Of a DNA stretch of 64,000 nucleotides, positions 42,436 through 50,323 are shown piece by piece (positions within the stretch are counted from its first letter, which is position 1; every line of letters starts with the position of its first letter). The DNA comes from Geomonas oryzisoli. GTDB taxonomy: Bacteria; Desulfobacterota; Desulfuromonadia; Geobacterales; Geobacteraceae. Where the stretch lies: NCBI RefSeq assembly GCF_018986915.1, contig NZ_CP076723.1:3257501-3321500 (forward strand), written 5' to 3'. A program made the translations under genes and the position numbers. The notes under the pieces were generated by a model that did no database searches, was not told where the DNA came from, and worked only from the letters and a program-made list of their open reading frames with translations.

Positions 42436-44436
42436 ATGAAACGTTTTCGCGATTGGGGGATATTTCAGAAAATCATCAGCGCCACGCTTTTGTCCTGGCT
42501 GCTGCTGGTGGCGATATCGGTGTTCCTGCTGACACCGTACCTGCGCTCGCTGATCATGAACGAGCGGGAGGAAACGGTGCGCGCCCTCGTTCAGCAGGCC
42601 ACCAGCATGATGAAGGGATACCAGGACCAGGTCGACCGGGGGCTTCTGACCAGGGAGGAAGCACAACGCAGGGCGATCCAGGAGGTCTCGACGGCAAGGT
42701 ACCAGGGGAACAACTACCTCTGGGTCAACGACCTCACGCCGAGGATGGTGGTGCACCCCCTGAAGCCCGAGCTGAACGGCAAGGACCTGGGGCAGTTCAA
42801 GGATCCTACCGGAAAGTTGCTGTTCATGGAGATGGTGCGCGCCTGCAACGAGAAGGGTAAGGGCTTCGTCAGCTACCGCTGGCCCAAGAGCGCCGCCGGC
42901 GCTCCCGAACCGAAACTCTCCTACGTGGAGCTGTTCCGTCCGTGGGGGTGGGTGGTGGGGACCGGCATCTACCTGGACGACGTGCGGGCCACGCTATTGC
43001 GGACGCAGCTGTACATCGGCGCGGGACTCCTCGCAGTGCTCGCCCTGACCCTCATGCTCACCTGGTTCATAGCCCGCTCCATCACCCTTCCCCTGAAGGA
43101 GATGGTGCAGGCCGTGGAAGAGATCGCTTCGGGGGACGGGGACCTTTCTCGGAGTATCGCGAGCGGCCGGTCGGACGAGTTGGGCGCGCTGGCCAGGAAC
43201 ATGAACGTGTTCATCGAAACACTGCACAGCCTGGTAGGCAACGTGCTCAAGGTGAGCATCAACGTGGTGATCGGTTCCAGCAAAGTGCACGGCATGGCCA
43301 AGCAGATCAACAGTAACGCCGACGACCTGTCGGCCCAATCGGTTGCGGTCGCCACCGCCAGCGAGGAGATGTCGGCGACCTCGCAGGACATCGCCCGGAG
43401 CTGCGCGCAGGCGGCGCAGGGGGGAACGGCCACCACCCGTGTAGCTTCCGACGGGGCCCGCGTGGTCAACGAAACCGTGGCGGGCATGCACCAGATAGCG
43501 GACCTGGTACGGGAGTCGGCAACGACCGTCACCGGCCTGGGGCAACGCTCCGACCAGATCGGGGAGATCGTCGGCACCATCGAGGAGATAGCCGACCAGA
43601 CCAACCTGCTGGCGTTGAACGCGGCGATAGAGGCCGCGCGGGCGGGGGAACAGGGGCGGGGTTTCGCCGTCGTGGCCGACGAGGTGCGCGCCCTGGCGGA
43701 GAGGACCACCAAGGCGACCAAGGAAATCGGGGCGATGATCGGCGCTATCCAGGTGGAGACCAGGGCGGCGGTGCGATCCATGGAACAGGGGGTCTCGGTG
43801 GTCGAGCAGGGTTCCCAGGGGGCGCAGCGGTCGGGACAAGCCCTGCAGGACATCATCACCAGCATCGAAGGGGTGACCGGCGACCTGGCCCAGATCGCGA
43901 CGGCCGCGGAGGAGCAGAGTGCGACGACGCACGAAATAGCGGCAAACGTGCAGCGGGTGACCGAGATCGCGCGGGATACCTCTTCGCAGACGCAGCGCAC
44001 CACGCACGAGGCGAACCTCCTGCTCTCCATGGCCGAGGATTTGATGGCCCTGCTCGGCAAGTTCAAGATCAACGAGGATGCTGCGCTGGTGATCAGCAGG
44101 GCGAGGAGCGCGCACATGATCTTCGTGGGCAAGATCAAGGGACACTTGGACGGCACCATCAAGATCGACCCGCAGGCACTGCCCACCCACCTCACCTGCG
44201 CCTTCGGGAAATGGTACCAGAGCAAAGGAAGGGAAGACTGCGGCCACAGCGACCTGTTCCGGCAGATCGACCCGCCGCACGCAAAAGTCCACGAACTGGG
44301 CAAACAGGCGGTCATCGCCTGCAACAACGGCGACAGGGTCAAGGCGGCGCAACTGTGCACCGAGATGGTGGCCGCGTCCCAGGTGCTGCTGGAGATACTG
44401 GAGCAGCTCGAGGGGCGGTGCGCGGGAAAACAGTGA
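42436..44436 (+). CDS. Chemoreceptor with Cache sensor and C-terminal CZB zinc-binding domain
   Basis: 666 aa: TM1 (~15-37), single Cache_2 domain ([27 protein letters not shown] ... [13 protein letters not shown]), TM2, HAMP, and a canonical signalling tip [20 protein letters not shown]. At the C-terminus is a CZB domain (~560-650: [14 protein letters not shown]...[25 protein letters not shown]) with the Cys and His residues that bind zinc in CZB receptors and DgcZ. It probably senses a small ligand outside and zinc or redox state inside. Confidence 0.93.
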   Translation: MKRFRDWGIFQKIISATLLSWLLLVAISVFLLTPYLRSLIMNEREETVRALVQQATSMMKGYQDQVDRGLLTREEAQRRAIQEVSTARYQGNNYLWVNDLTPRMVVHPLKPELNGKDLGQFKDPTGKLLFMEMVRACNEKGKGFVSYRWPKSAAGAPEPKLSYVELFRPWGWVVGTGIYLDDVRATLLRTQLYIGAGLLAVLALTLMLTWFIARSITLPLKEMVQAVEEIASGDGDLSRSIASGRSDELGALARNMNVFIETLHSLVGNVLKVSINVVIGSSKVHGMAKQINSNADDLSAQSVAVATASEEMSATSQDIARSCAQAAQGGTATTRVASDGARVVNETVAGMHQIADLVRESATTVTGLGQRSDQIGEIVGTIEEIADQTNLLALNAAIEAARAGEQGRGFAVVADEVRALAERTTKATKEIGAMIGAIQVETRAAVRSMEQGVSVVEQGSQGAQRSGQALQDIITSIEGVTGDLAQIATAAEEQSATTHEIAANVQRVTEIARDTSSQTQRTTHEANLLLSMAEDLMALLGKFKINEDAALVISRARSAHMIFVGKIKGHLDGTIKIDPQALPTHLTCAFGKWYQSKGREDCGHSDLFRQIDPPHAKVHELGKQAVIACNNGDRVKAAQLCTEMVAASQVLLEILEQLEGRCAGKQ

Positions 44437-44441
44437 AACGG

Positions 44442-44480
44442 GTTCTACGTTCTACGTTCTACGTTCTACGTTCTACGTTG
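44442..44480. repeat. Tandem heptamer GTTCTAC x5
   Basis: Five uninterrupted 7-bp units right after the MCP stop. Related to the GTTCAAC heptamers at 5702-5727 and 5935-5953. Confidence 0.75.
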
Positions 44481-44557
44481 ACAACCTGGTGCAACCGGCA
44501 TAGATTCGCCTGTGCCGGGCGTAGCTCGCACTATATCTTCAACCAAGAGAGAAACCG

Positions 44558-46240
44558 ATGAACCTTTTCACGAAGGCCGTCCGGCCACTGGCGGCCCTCC
44601 TCACGGCAACGCTCTTGACCGCCACGCCGTCGTTTGCCGGGGACCATCCCGCTGCCGCCACCACGGCGGGGATGCAGATCTGCGGCAAGGCCAACGATGC
44701 GGTGCGGGAGTACGCCGCGGTGATCGAGAAGACCCGGAAGGAGCAGCCGCAGCTCGCGGAGGCGCTGCGCCTGTTCCCCAAGGGGGCGGACCTGCACAAC
44801 CACCTATCCGGAACCGTCCCCGCTGAAAAGTACCTGGCCCTAGCCGCCGACGACGGCGCCTGCTTCGGCCCCGAGGGGAACACCGGGCGCTACACCCTGG
44901 CAGGCGCCACCTCCTCCGGCGGCTGTGGCGACGGCTTCAAGTCCATCTCCGGTGCTTCCCCGGAGGACCGTGAGAGGATCCTGCAATCGCTCTCCATGTA
45001 CCGTTTCGATTATGCCGACACGCAGCAGGGACACGATCACTTCTTCGCCACCTTCGCCAGGTTCCGCGCCGTCTCCGACAACGTCTGCAACACCCCCGCC
45101 ATGCTCGCCGAGGTGCTGAGACAGTCCCGGCAGGACGGGGTCTCCTACCTGGAAACCATGCTCTCGTTCCAGTCCTCGGCAGTGAACGCGCTTGCCAAGC
45201 AACTGAGACAGAAGTACCCGAAGGAAGAGTCATACCGGAACGTGCGCCAGTTTCCGGCCATGCAGCGTTTCCTGCTCGACGCCGGGCTCGCTGACACCGT
45301 CACCGCCGCCCGCACCGAGATCGCCCAATACGTGAACAAAACGCGGACGCTGCTCAACTGCGGCAGCGCAGGGCAAGAGGGCGCCTGCGGCGTGACGTAC
45401 GCGTTCGTGGCCACCGTGAACCGCACTTCCGCTCTGCCGGACGGCACGCCCGACCTCGCCAAGGTGTTCACCCAGGCCGCTTTCTCGATGCTGCTCTCCG
45501 CGTCGGAGAGCCGCGTGGTGGGGGTGAACCTGCTCAGCAAGGAGGACGCGCCGGTTTCCCTGGCGGGGTTCCGGGACCAGATGCAGATCTTCCGCTTTTT
45601 CCACGAGACCTTCCCGGGGGTGAACATCGCCCTGCACGCCGGGGAGCTCACGCCATGCTTCGTAGGAAACGGCAACCCCGCGCTCAAGGAACACCTGACC
45701 GGCACGCTCAAGGCGGGGGCGAGGCGGATCGGCCACGGGGTTTCCTTTGCCTTCCTAAAACCGGAGCAGAAGTTGGAAGTGGCCGACCAGATCAGGCGCA
45801 ACAACGCGCTGGTCGAGATCATGTTCACCAGCAACGCACAGATCCTCGGGGTTGCCGGGACGGAGCACCCGTTCGCGCAGTACCGCGCCTACGGGGTCCC
45901 GGTCGCCTTCGCCAGCGACGACGAGGGGGTCTCCCATGCCAACCTCACCGACGAATGGATCTACGGCGTCCGCAAGTACGGCCTTACCCGGGACGATCTG
46001 CAGTACCTCGGGCGCAACAGCCTGCAATACAGCTTCATGTCGGGCGAGCCGCTCTGGGCGGACGTGGCACGGGAAAAGCCGGTCGAGGCCTGCTCCGGTG
46101 ACGTTCCCGGCTCAGCTACCCCGTCCCGGCGCTGCGAAACGTTTCTGAAGCAAAGCGCTAAGGCGGCGGCGCAGTGGGATTACGAGGCACGGCTGAAGGA
46201 GTACTGGCGCAACTACGGGAGATATTTCGGGAAGAGGTAG
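44558..46240 (+). CDS. Secreted adenosine deaminase-family protein
   Basis: 560 aa with signal peptide (to ~residue 28, SFAG). Metal/catalytic blocks of adenosine deaminase/ADGF: GADLHNHLSGTVP (HxH), NIALHAGELTP (His and catalytic Glu), RIGHGVSF (His), ASDDEGVSHANLTDEW (metal Asp pair). Larger than cytoplasmic Add (~330 aa), with an extra N-terminal region as in extracellular ADGF/CECR1-type enzymes. Expected to deaminate extracellular adenosine or a derivative. Single gene. Confidence 0.88.
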   Translation: MNLFTKAVRPLAALLTATLLTATPSFAGDHPAAATTAGMQICGKANDAVREYAAVIEKTRKEQPQLAEALRLFPKGADLHNHLSGTVPAEKYLALAADDGACFGPEGNTGRYTLAGATSSGGCGDGFKSISGASPEDRERILQSLSMYRFDYADTQQGHDHFFATFARFRAVSDNVCNTPAMLAEVLRQSRQDGVSYLETMLSFQSSAVNALAKQLRQKYPKEESYRNVRQFPAMQRFLLDAGLADTVTAARTEIAQYVNKTRTLLNCGSAGQEGACGVTYAFVATVNRTSALPDGTPDLAKVFTQAAFSMLLSASESRVVGVNLLSKEDAPVSLAGFRDQMQIFRFFHETFPGVNIALHAGELTPCFVGNGNPALKEHLTGTLKAGARRIGHGVSFAFLKPEQKLEVADQIRRNNALVEIMFTSNAQILGVAGTEHPFAQYRAYGVPVAFASDDEGVSHANLTDEWIYGVRKYGLTRDDLQYLGRNSLQYSFMSGEPLWADVAREKPVEACSGDVPGSATPSRRCETFLKQSAKAAAQWDYEARLKEYWRNYGRYFGKR

Positions 46241-46276
46241 GGGCTCCATCCACCTTAGAGCCCTTCCCCGAAGGAG

Positions 46277-46379
46277 GGGACTGGCTCCGCCAGGTGCCTG
46301 TCCCCTTAGTGCTCGGGAAGGTGGTTGAGCTGAAAGGAGCGTTCCGCAAAAGGGACAGGCACCTAATGGAGCCAGTCCC
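46277..46379. repeat. Dispersed terminal-inverted-repeat element, copy 3
   Basis: GGGACTGGCTCCGCCAGGTG...TGTCCCC at the left end and the inverted GGGACAGGCACCTAATGGAG...CAGTCCC at the right; inner TTGAGCTGAAAGGAGCGTTCCGC is the complement of the inside of copy 1. 103 bp, intergenic. Confidence 0.8.
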
Positions 46380-46404
46380 TTTTACTTTTCACATCGGCGG
46401 GGGG

Positions 46405-46932
46405 CTACATGAAGAGCATGAAACCGTTGGCGAACTGGACCAGGCCGCAGATTCCGACGGCGACACCGGCGACCCAGACGATCTTCTTCTTCAGGAGCGC
46501 GGCGATAGAGGAGAGCAGGATGGCGATCTGCAGGAAGATGACCGCGAGCCCGAAGGGACGGCCGTGACGCTGCGCGTCATCCCTCTCCTTCTCGAGCTTC
46601 TTGGCATCGTCCTGGATCTTGGCCTTCTCCTGGTCATATTTGGCGATCTTCCCTTTGACCGCCTGTACCCTGGCCTCTATGGCGGCGGCCACCTTCTGGT
46701 CGCCGGTCCTCAATAGCTCACGCTCCAGCTGCCCCTGCTCCATCTCGGCCAGGGACTGCTTGATGCTCTTGGCCTGGTAGAAGGCCCACTGGTCCGAGGC
46801 CTGGTTCTGCACCAGTACGGATCTCGTCGAGAAGCCGCCCCCCTTGAAGGTGGCCAGCGTGGCGCAGACGGCGAGAACCACTGTGGTGAGTGCGAGATAG
46901 TTGAGCCAAGCCTCCTTTTTTTCTTCTGCCAT
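46405..46932 (-). CDS. DUF4337 membrane protein
   Basis: 175 aa from ATG 46932 (CAGGAGG 7 nt upstream). TM1 (LNYLALTTVVLAVCATLATF), a ~90-residue coiled coil rich in Glu/Lys (KAKIQDDAKKLEKERDD), then two TM helices. The DUF4337 layout is complete. Function unknown; 42 bp upstream of it (minus strand order) ends nothing, so it is probably monocistronic. Confidence 0.85.
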   Translation of the reverse strand: MAEEKKEAWLNYLALTTVVLAVCATLATFKGGGFSTRSVLVQNQASDQWAFYQAKSIKQSLAEMEQGQLERELLRTGDQKVAAAIEARVQAVKGKIAKYDQEKAKIQDDAKKLEKERDDAQRHGRPFGLAVIFLQIAILLSSIAALLKKKIVWVAGVAVGICGLVQFANGFMLFM

Positions 46933-46974
46933 TGTCAAACCTCCTGCTGGTAGTGGTTGTTTTCGCGGCGGCAG

Positions 46975-47991
46975 CTAGTGCTCGTGCCGGTAATGCTGAT
47001 CGGGCCAGTGCACATGGGAATGGGTGACCGGCCGGTGTACGTGAAAGTGGTCGTGGGGCTCCGCCTGCTCCCCCTCCTGGTGTTCGTGATCGTGGTGGTC
47101 GTCGTGACGGTGCGGATGGGCGTGGGCCAGTTCCTCGTGGGTATGACGGTGACCGTGCACCTCCACGTAGAGAAGCAGGATGCCGGCCAGCATCAGCACG
47201 GTCGCAACCCAGTAGGGTGCGGGGGGGCGCTCACCCAAAAGCGCAACGGAGAGGAGCGTCCCGAAGAAGGGGCCGACCGCGAAGAAGGTCGCGGTCCGGG
47301 CGGCACCGATCTGGCGCAGCGCCTCCACGAAGAGGACGAGGCTGAGGCCGTAGCTCATGGCGCCCACGCCGAGCGCCCCGGCGATCTGCCCCGGGGTCAC
47401 CGTTCCGGCACTGAAGATGAGTGCCAGGACGATGGAGAAGAGTCCCGCCGCGAGCCCCTTCACCGACGCGAGTACCGTGGAAGATATCTCGTCCACGTCC
47501 CGGGTCAGGTTGTTGTCGATCCCCCAGAAGATGCAGGCGACCACCACCAGCAGGCCGGAGAGCGAGAAGGAAAGTCCTCCTTGCGCCCTGAGCACCACGA
47601 GACCGGCACCGATCAGGATCAGGACCTTTCCGGTCCAGACGTAGGGGCCGATGTATTCCCTGAAGACGAGCCAGGCGATGAGGGTGGTGGCCACGGTTTC
47701 CAGGTTGAGAAGCAGGGAGACCTCGGAGGCGGTGCCGTACTTGATGCCGAAGGCGAGGCAGAGCGGGGCGACGATGCCGCCGGCGATGACGGCGCCGGCG
47801 AGTTTAAGCTTGTGCCCCGGGGAGAGCAGGCGCAGTTCGGCGCGGGTGCTCTTGCGCTGGAACAGGAGCAGCGCCTGCAGCCCGAGCCCGGAGCCCAGAT
47901 AGAGCAGCCCGGCGAGCAGGGCCGGCGACATGTCGCCGATGAGCAGCTTGCAAAAGACCGGCGACACGCCGAAGAGTGCGGCGGAAAGCAT
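46975..47991 (-). CDS. EamA/DMT-family transporter with His-rich C-terminal tail
   Basis: 338 aa from ATG 47991. An in-frame CTG at 48021 with GGAGG 6 nt upstream would add LPVFTGQLFA, a plausible natural N-terminus, so the real start may be non-ATG. Two EamA repeats (~10 TM helices). The last ~60 residues hold more than 20 His (HGHRHTHEELAHAHPHRH...), a likely metal-binding tail, suggesting a role in Ni/Co/Zn handling rather than amino-acid export. Substrate unproven. Confidence 0.85.
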   Translation of the reverse strand: MLSAALFGVSPVFCKLLIGDMSPALLAGLLYLGSGLGLQALLLFQRKSTRAELRLLSPGHKLKLAGAVIAGGIVAPLCLAFGIKYGTASEVSLLLNLETVATTLIAWLVFREYIGPYVWTGKVLILIGAGLVVLRAQGGLSFSLSGLLVVVACIFWGIDNNLTRDVDEISSTVLASVKGLAAGLFSIVLALIFSAGTVTPGQIAGALGVGAMSYGLSLVLFVEALRQIGAARTATFFAVGPFFGTLLSVALLGERPPAPYWVATVLMLAGILLLYVEVHGHRHTHEELAHAHPHRHDDHHDHEHQEGEQAEPHDHFHVHRPVTHSHVHWPDQHYRHEH

Positions 47992-48106
47992 GGCGAAAAG
48001 TTGTCCGGTGAAGACGGGCAGGCGGCACCTCCGGGAGCGATCCCTTACTGGGAGAAGAACAATAACCGAATCAGTGGGATTTTTCCAGAGCGTAAACGAG
48101 GGGAAT

Positions 48107-48223
48107 CAAAAGCCTCAACGCAAAGGCGCCAAGGCGCGAAGACGCCGAGAAAACCTTGAAAAGCTTTTGAATGTTTCACCCCTTGCGCCTTTGCGGCTCT
48201 GCGGCTTTGCGTTGAGGCTTTTG
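48107..48223. repeat. Intergenic palindromic element
   Basis: Perfect 19-bp terminal inverted repeats (48107-48125 / 48205-48223, CAAAAGCCTCAACGCAAAG and complement) with further complementary GGCGCC/GGCG-rich sequence inside. 117 bp, non-coding, between the EamA and ferritin-like genes. Confidence 0.75.
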
Positions 48224-48322
48224 TGACAAAGCGGAAGTATCTTTTGCTGTCGGCATTTTGTTATAATTAAGCATCGACAGAGAGCGCCTGTCACGCGTTG
48301 TCTGAGAGCAAGGGGGTACGCC

Positions 48323-48802
48323 ATGAACGTTTTCGATTGCGCCATAAAAATAGAGGAAGAAACCAAGGCATACTATGAAGGACTGGAAGCCGAAGCCATG
48401 GAGCCTGAGATGAAGACGCTCTTCTCCATGCTTGCCGCGTCTGAGGAGGAACATCAGAGGAAGCTGAGAAGACTCAGAAAGAGAATGGACGGCGCCAAAC
48501 TGGAAGGACTCACCCAAAATGCCTGCAGGTTCAGACCGCTGCTCAGCCAGAGAGAACTCCTGGAGGAAGCCGGAAGGGACCCGAACCTGTACCGCTTCGC
48601 CGTCAACAACGAGGAACAGGAGATCCGCTTCTACGAGGAACTGGCCTCGGCGGCAACGGACGAGACGACCCGCAAGGGACTGCGCATGCTGGCCCAGGAG
48701 GAACGGCGCCACCTGCAGAAGGTGACCAACATCTACTCCTTCGTGGAGACGCCGAAAACCTTCCTGGCCTGGGGCGAGTTCAGCAACATGCAGGAGCTCT
48801 AG
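48323..48802 (+). CDS. Ferritin-like (rubrerythrin-type diiron) protein
   Basis: 159 aa, four-helix bundle. Diiron ligands in two ExxH-type pairs: AIKIEEETKAYYEGL ... LAASEEEHQRKL and NNEEQEIRFYEELA ... LAQEERRHLQKV. No rubredoxin domain, so it is an erythrin-only protein. Likely iron or peroxide handling. Followed by a strong terminator. Confidence 0.88.
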   Translation: MNVFDCAIKIEEETKAYYEGLEAEAMEPEMKTLFSMLAASEEEHQRKLRRLRKRMDGAKLEGLTQNACRFRPLLSQRELLEEAGRDPNLYRFAVNNEEQEIRFYEELASAATDETTRKGLRMLAQEERRHLQKVTNIYSFVETPKTFLAWGEFSNMQEL

Positions 48803-48828
48803 CACCGGTTCCGGCTGAAGAAACGAAG

Positions 48829-48857
48829 AAGCCCGCCGGCAACGGCGGGCTTTCTGT
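48829..48857 (+). terminator. Terminator of ferritin-like gene
   Basis: AAGCCCGCCG-GCAA-CGGCGGGCTTT. Confidence 0.88.
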
Positions 48858-48867
48858 TTTCAAAGGC

Positions 48868-49005
48868 AAAACCATTGGCCACGGAGAAAATCTGTGAACT
48901 TCTGAGAAAACCTAAACAGCTGCGGGTTGAACCACAAGCCTTTAACCCGTCATCTGTTTTTGATTGCTCGGATTCCCTCAGATTTTCTCCGTGGCCAACG
49001 GTTTT
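48868..49005. repeat. Inverted pair of dispersed GTGGCCAA motif
   Basis: AAAACCATTGGCCACGGAGAAAAT (about 48868-48893) and its inverse ATTTTCTCCGTGGCCAACGG (about 48976-48996) flank ~85 bp. A third copy is at about 5886-5908. Intergenic; may form a long hairpin. Confidence 0.55.
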
Positions 49006-49011
49006 CGGTTC

Positions 49012-49284
49012 CTATTCGGTTTCGGCCTTGGCGGGGTCGTAGGCGCTGTCCGGATCGCACTCCGGACGGAGGTAGCGCTCCAGTCCTTCATAGAGGTTAT
49101 CCGAGGTCAGCTTGATCGCCATCACCATGTCCATCTCCTGAACGATCCCCTGCTTCAGGTAGCTCAGGTGCAGCCGGTCCACCAGCCCCTTCAACTGCTG
49201 CGACAGGCAGTAGACCTCCTTCAGCATGACGTAGTTGCTCTCGGCTAGTTCCTGCAGCCTTTCGTCTTTCAGTCCGGATGTCAT
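49012..49284 (-). CDS. Small helical hypothetical protein
   Basis: 90 aa, almost entirely helical (ERLQELAESNYVMLKEVYCLSQQLKGLVDRLHLSYLKQGIVQEMDMVMAIKL). No TM or signal. Lies 21 bp after the ferredoxin gene on the same strand, so likely co-transcribed. Function unknown. Confidence 0.7.
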   Translation of the reverse strand: MTSGLKDERLQELAESNYVMLKEVYCLSQQLKGLVDRLHLSYLKQGIVQEMDMVMAIKLTSDNLYEGLERYLRPECDPDSAYDPAKAETE

Positions 49285-49305
49285 GTTCCCTCCCCGGCGC
49301 GCGTT

Positions 49306-49494
49306 TCAACGCCAAGCGATACAGTTGACGGGGCAGCTGTCTATGGCCTTTTGGATCTTCTCCCTGTCTCCGCCCCGTTGCACGTACACCTCGGACACGC
49401 CGTCGCCGTTTAGCCGGAACAAGTCGGGGAGTATGCTCACACAAAGCCCGCACCCTATACAAATCTGCTGGTCGACGTACACCTGGCTCGGCAT
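49306..49494 (-). CDS. Single-cluster [4Fe-4S] ferredoxin
   Basis: 62 aa. CIGCGLCVSILP plus a distant CPVNCIAW provides the four ligands of a single-cluster (Pyrococcus/Desulfovibrio type) ferredoxin. Cytoplasmic electron carrier. The neighbourhood of HgcAB, also a ferredoxin-dependent system, makes a link possible but unproven. Confidence 0.88.
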   Translation of the reverse strand: MPSQVYVDQQICIGCGLCVSILPDLFRLNGDGVSEVYVQRGGDREKIQKAIDSCPVNCIAWR

Positions 49495-49641
49495 CGGTAG
49501 TCCCTCCGGGTCTGAGCTGCGAAACGGATAAACGATACACGATGATCGGCAAATGTCGAACCCGCCCGGGGCAGGGGCGGGAGCCTCGAGAGGTGCTGCG
49601 GAAGGGGGCTGCGGTTCTTGGGGAATGGGAGCCGCGACGGG

Positions 49642-49941
49642 CTATTTCGGCTTGTAGGTGAAGCAGTCGGGATGCGACTCGTGCATGCCGACGTCCACGG
49701 CGGGAGCCGCACATTCCAGGGACTGGTTGTAGCTGCAGCTCTCCACCTTGCAGGCCCCGATGCCGCCCTGGACGTCGACGATCCCCCCCTTCTGGCTCCC
49801 CTGCATGAAGGTGTCACACTCGGGGCAGGTGTCGCCGGGGCCGCCCACGGTGATGGCGAGCGTGTGGCAGGAATTGTGTTTATTGTAGGCGCACTGCGTT
49901 ACGTTGCAGGAACTGATCTTGACCATCTGCTTCTCTTGCAT
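49642..49941 (-). CDS. DUF1540-repeat Cys-rich protein
   Basis: 99 aa from ATG 49941 (AAAGGAGG 7 nt upstream). Two DUF1540-like units: SSCNVTQCAYNKHNSCHTLAITV...CPECDTF and GACKVESCSYNQSLECAAPAVDV...HPDCFTY. The regular Cys spacing suggests metal binding (zinc or soft metals). Sits 78 bp after hgcB on the same strand; a soft-metal role near hgcAB is an inference. Confidence 0.82.
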   Translation of the reverse strand: MQEKQMVKISSCNVTQCAYNKHNSCHTLAITVGGPGDTCPECDTFMQGSQKGGIVDVQGGIGACKVESCSYNQSLECAAPAVDVGMHESHPDCFTYKPK

Positions 49942-50019
49942 GTTCTGCCTCCTTTGGCGGCCCCCTTCGCGCATTAGGAGTTTTTAACAGACACGACTTG
50001 ATAGTCAAGCGGGACCACG

Positions 50020-50313
50020 CTACCCGCAGCATCCCCCGCTGCTGATGCCCGGAATCTTCTTCTCCCGGAGCCACTCATGGATCATCCCGCTGGCGCACCC
50101 TACCCCGGCGTCCACCTTGAGCGCGGCGGCGGGACAGTTGAGCGCGCAGGCGCCGCACTCCATGCAGGCGTCCCGGTCGACGACGAGGGCCTTTTCCCCC
50201 TCGATCCGGAAGACCTGGTGCGGGCAGACTTCGACGCAGCGGCCGCAACCGATGCAAAGTGGGGCGGCGAGCTCGAGAGTGGCCACCCCCTCCAGATACC
50301 TGAACCCTTTCAT
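50020..50313 (-). CDS. hgcB: Mercury methylation ferredoxin HgcB
   Basis: 97 aa. Two CX2CX2CX3C clusters, Cys20-Cys30 (CIGCGRCVEVCP) and Cys50-Cys60 with the HgcB signature CMECGA. It also has the conserved lone Cys73 (GVGCASG) and the C-terminal vicinal pair Cys95-Cys96 that binds Hg(II) in HgcB. It reduces the corrinoid of HgcA and may hand over mercury. Ten bp downstream of hgcA, the usual order. Confidence 0.93.
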   Translation of the reverse strand: MKGFRYLEGVATLELAAPLCIGCGRCVEVCPHQVFRIEGEKALVVDRDACMECGACALNCPAAALKVDAGVGCASGMIHEWLREKKIPGISSGGCCG

Positions 50314-50323
50314 AGTTCCTCCC

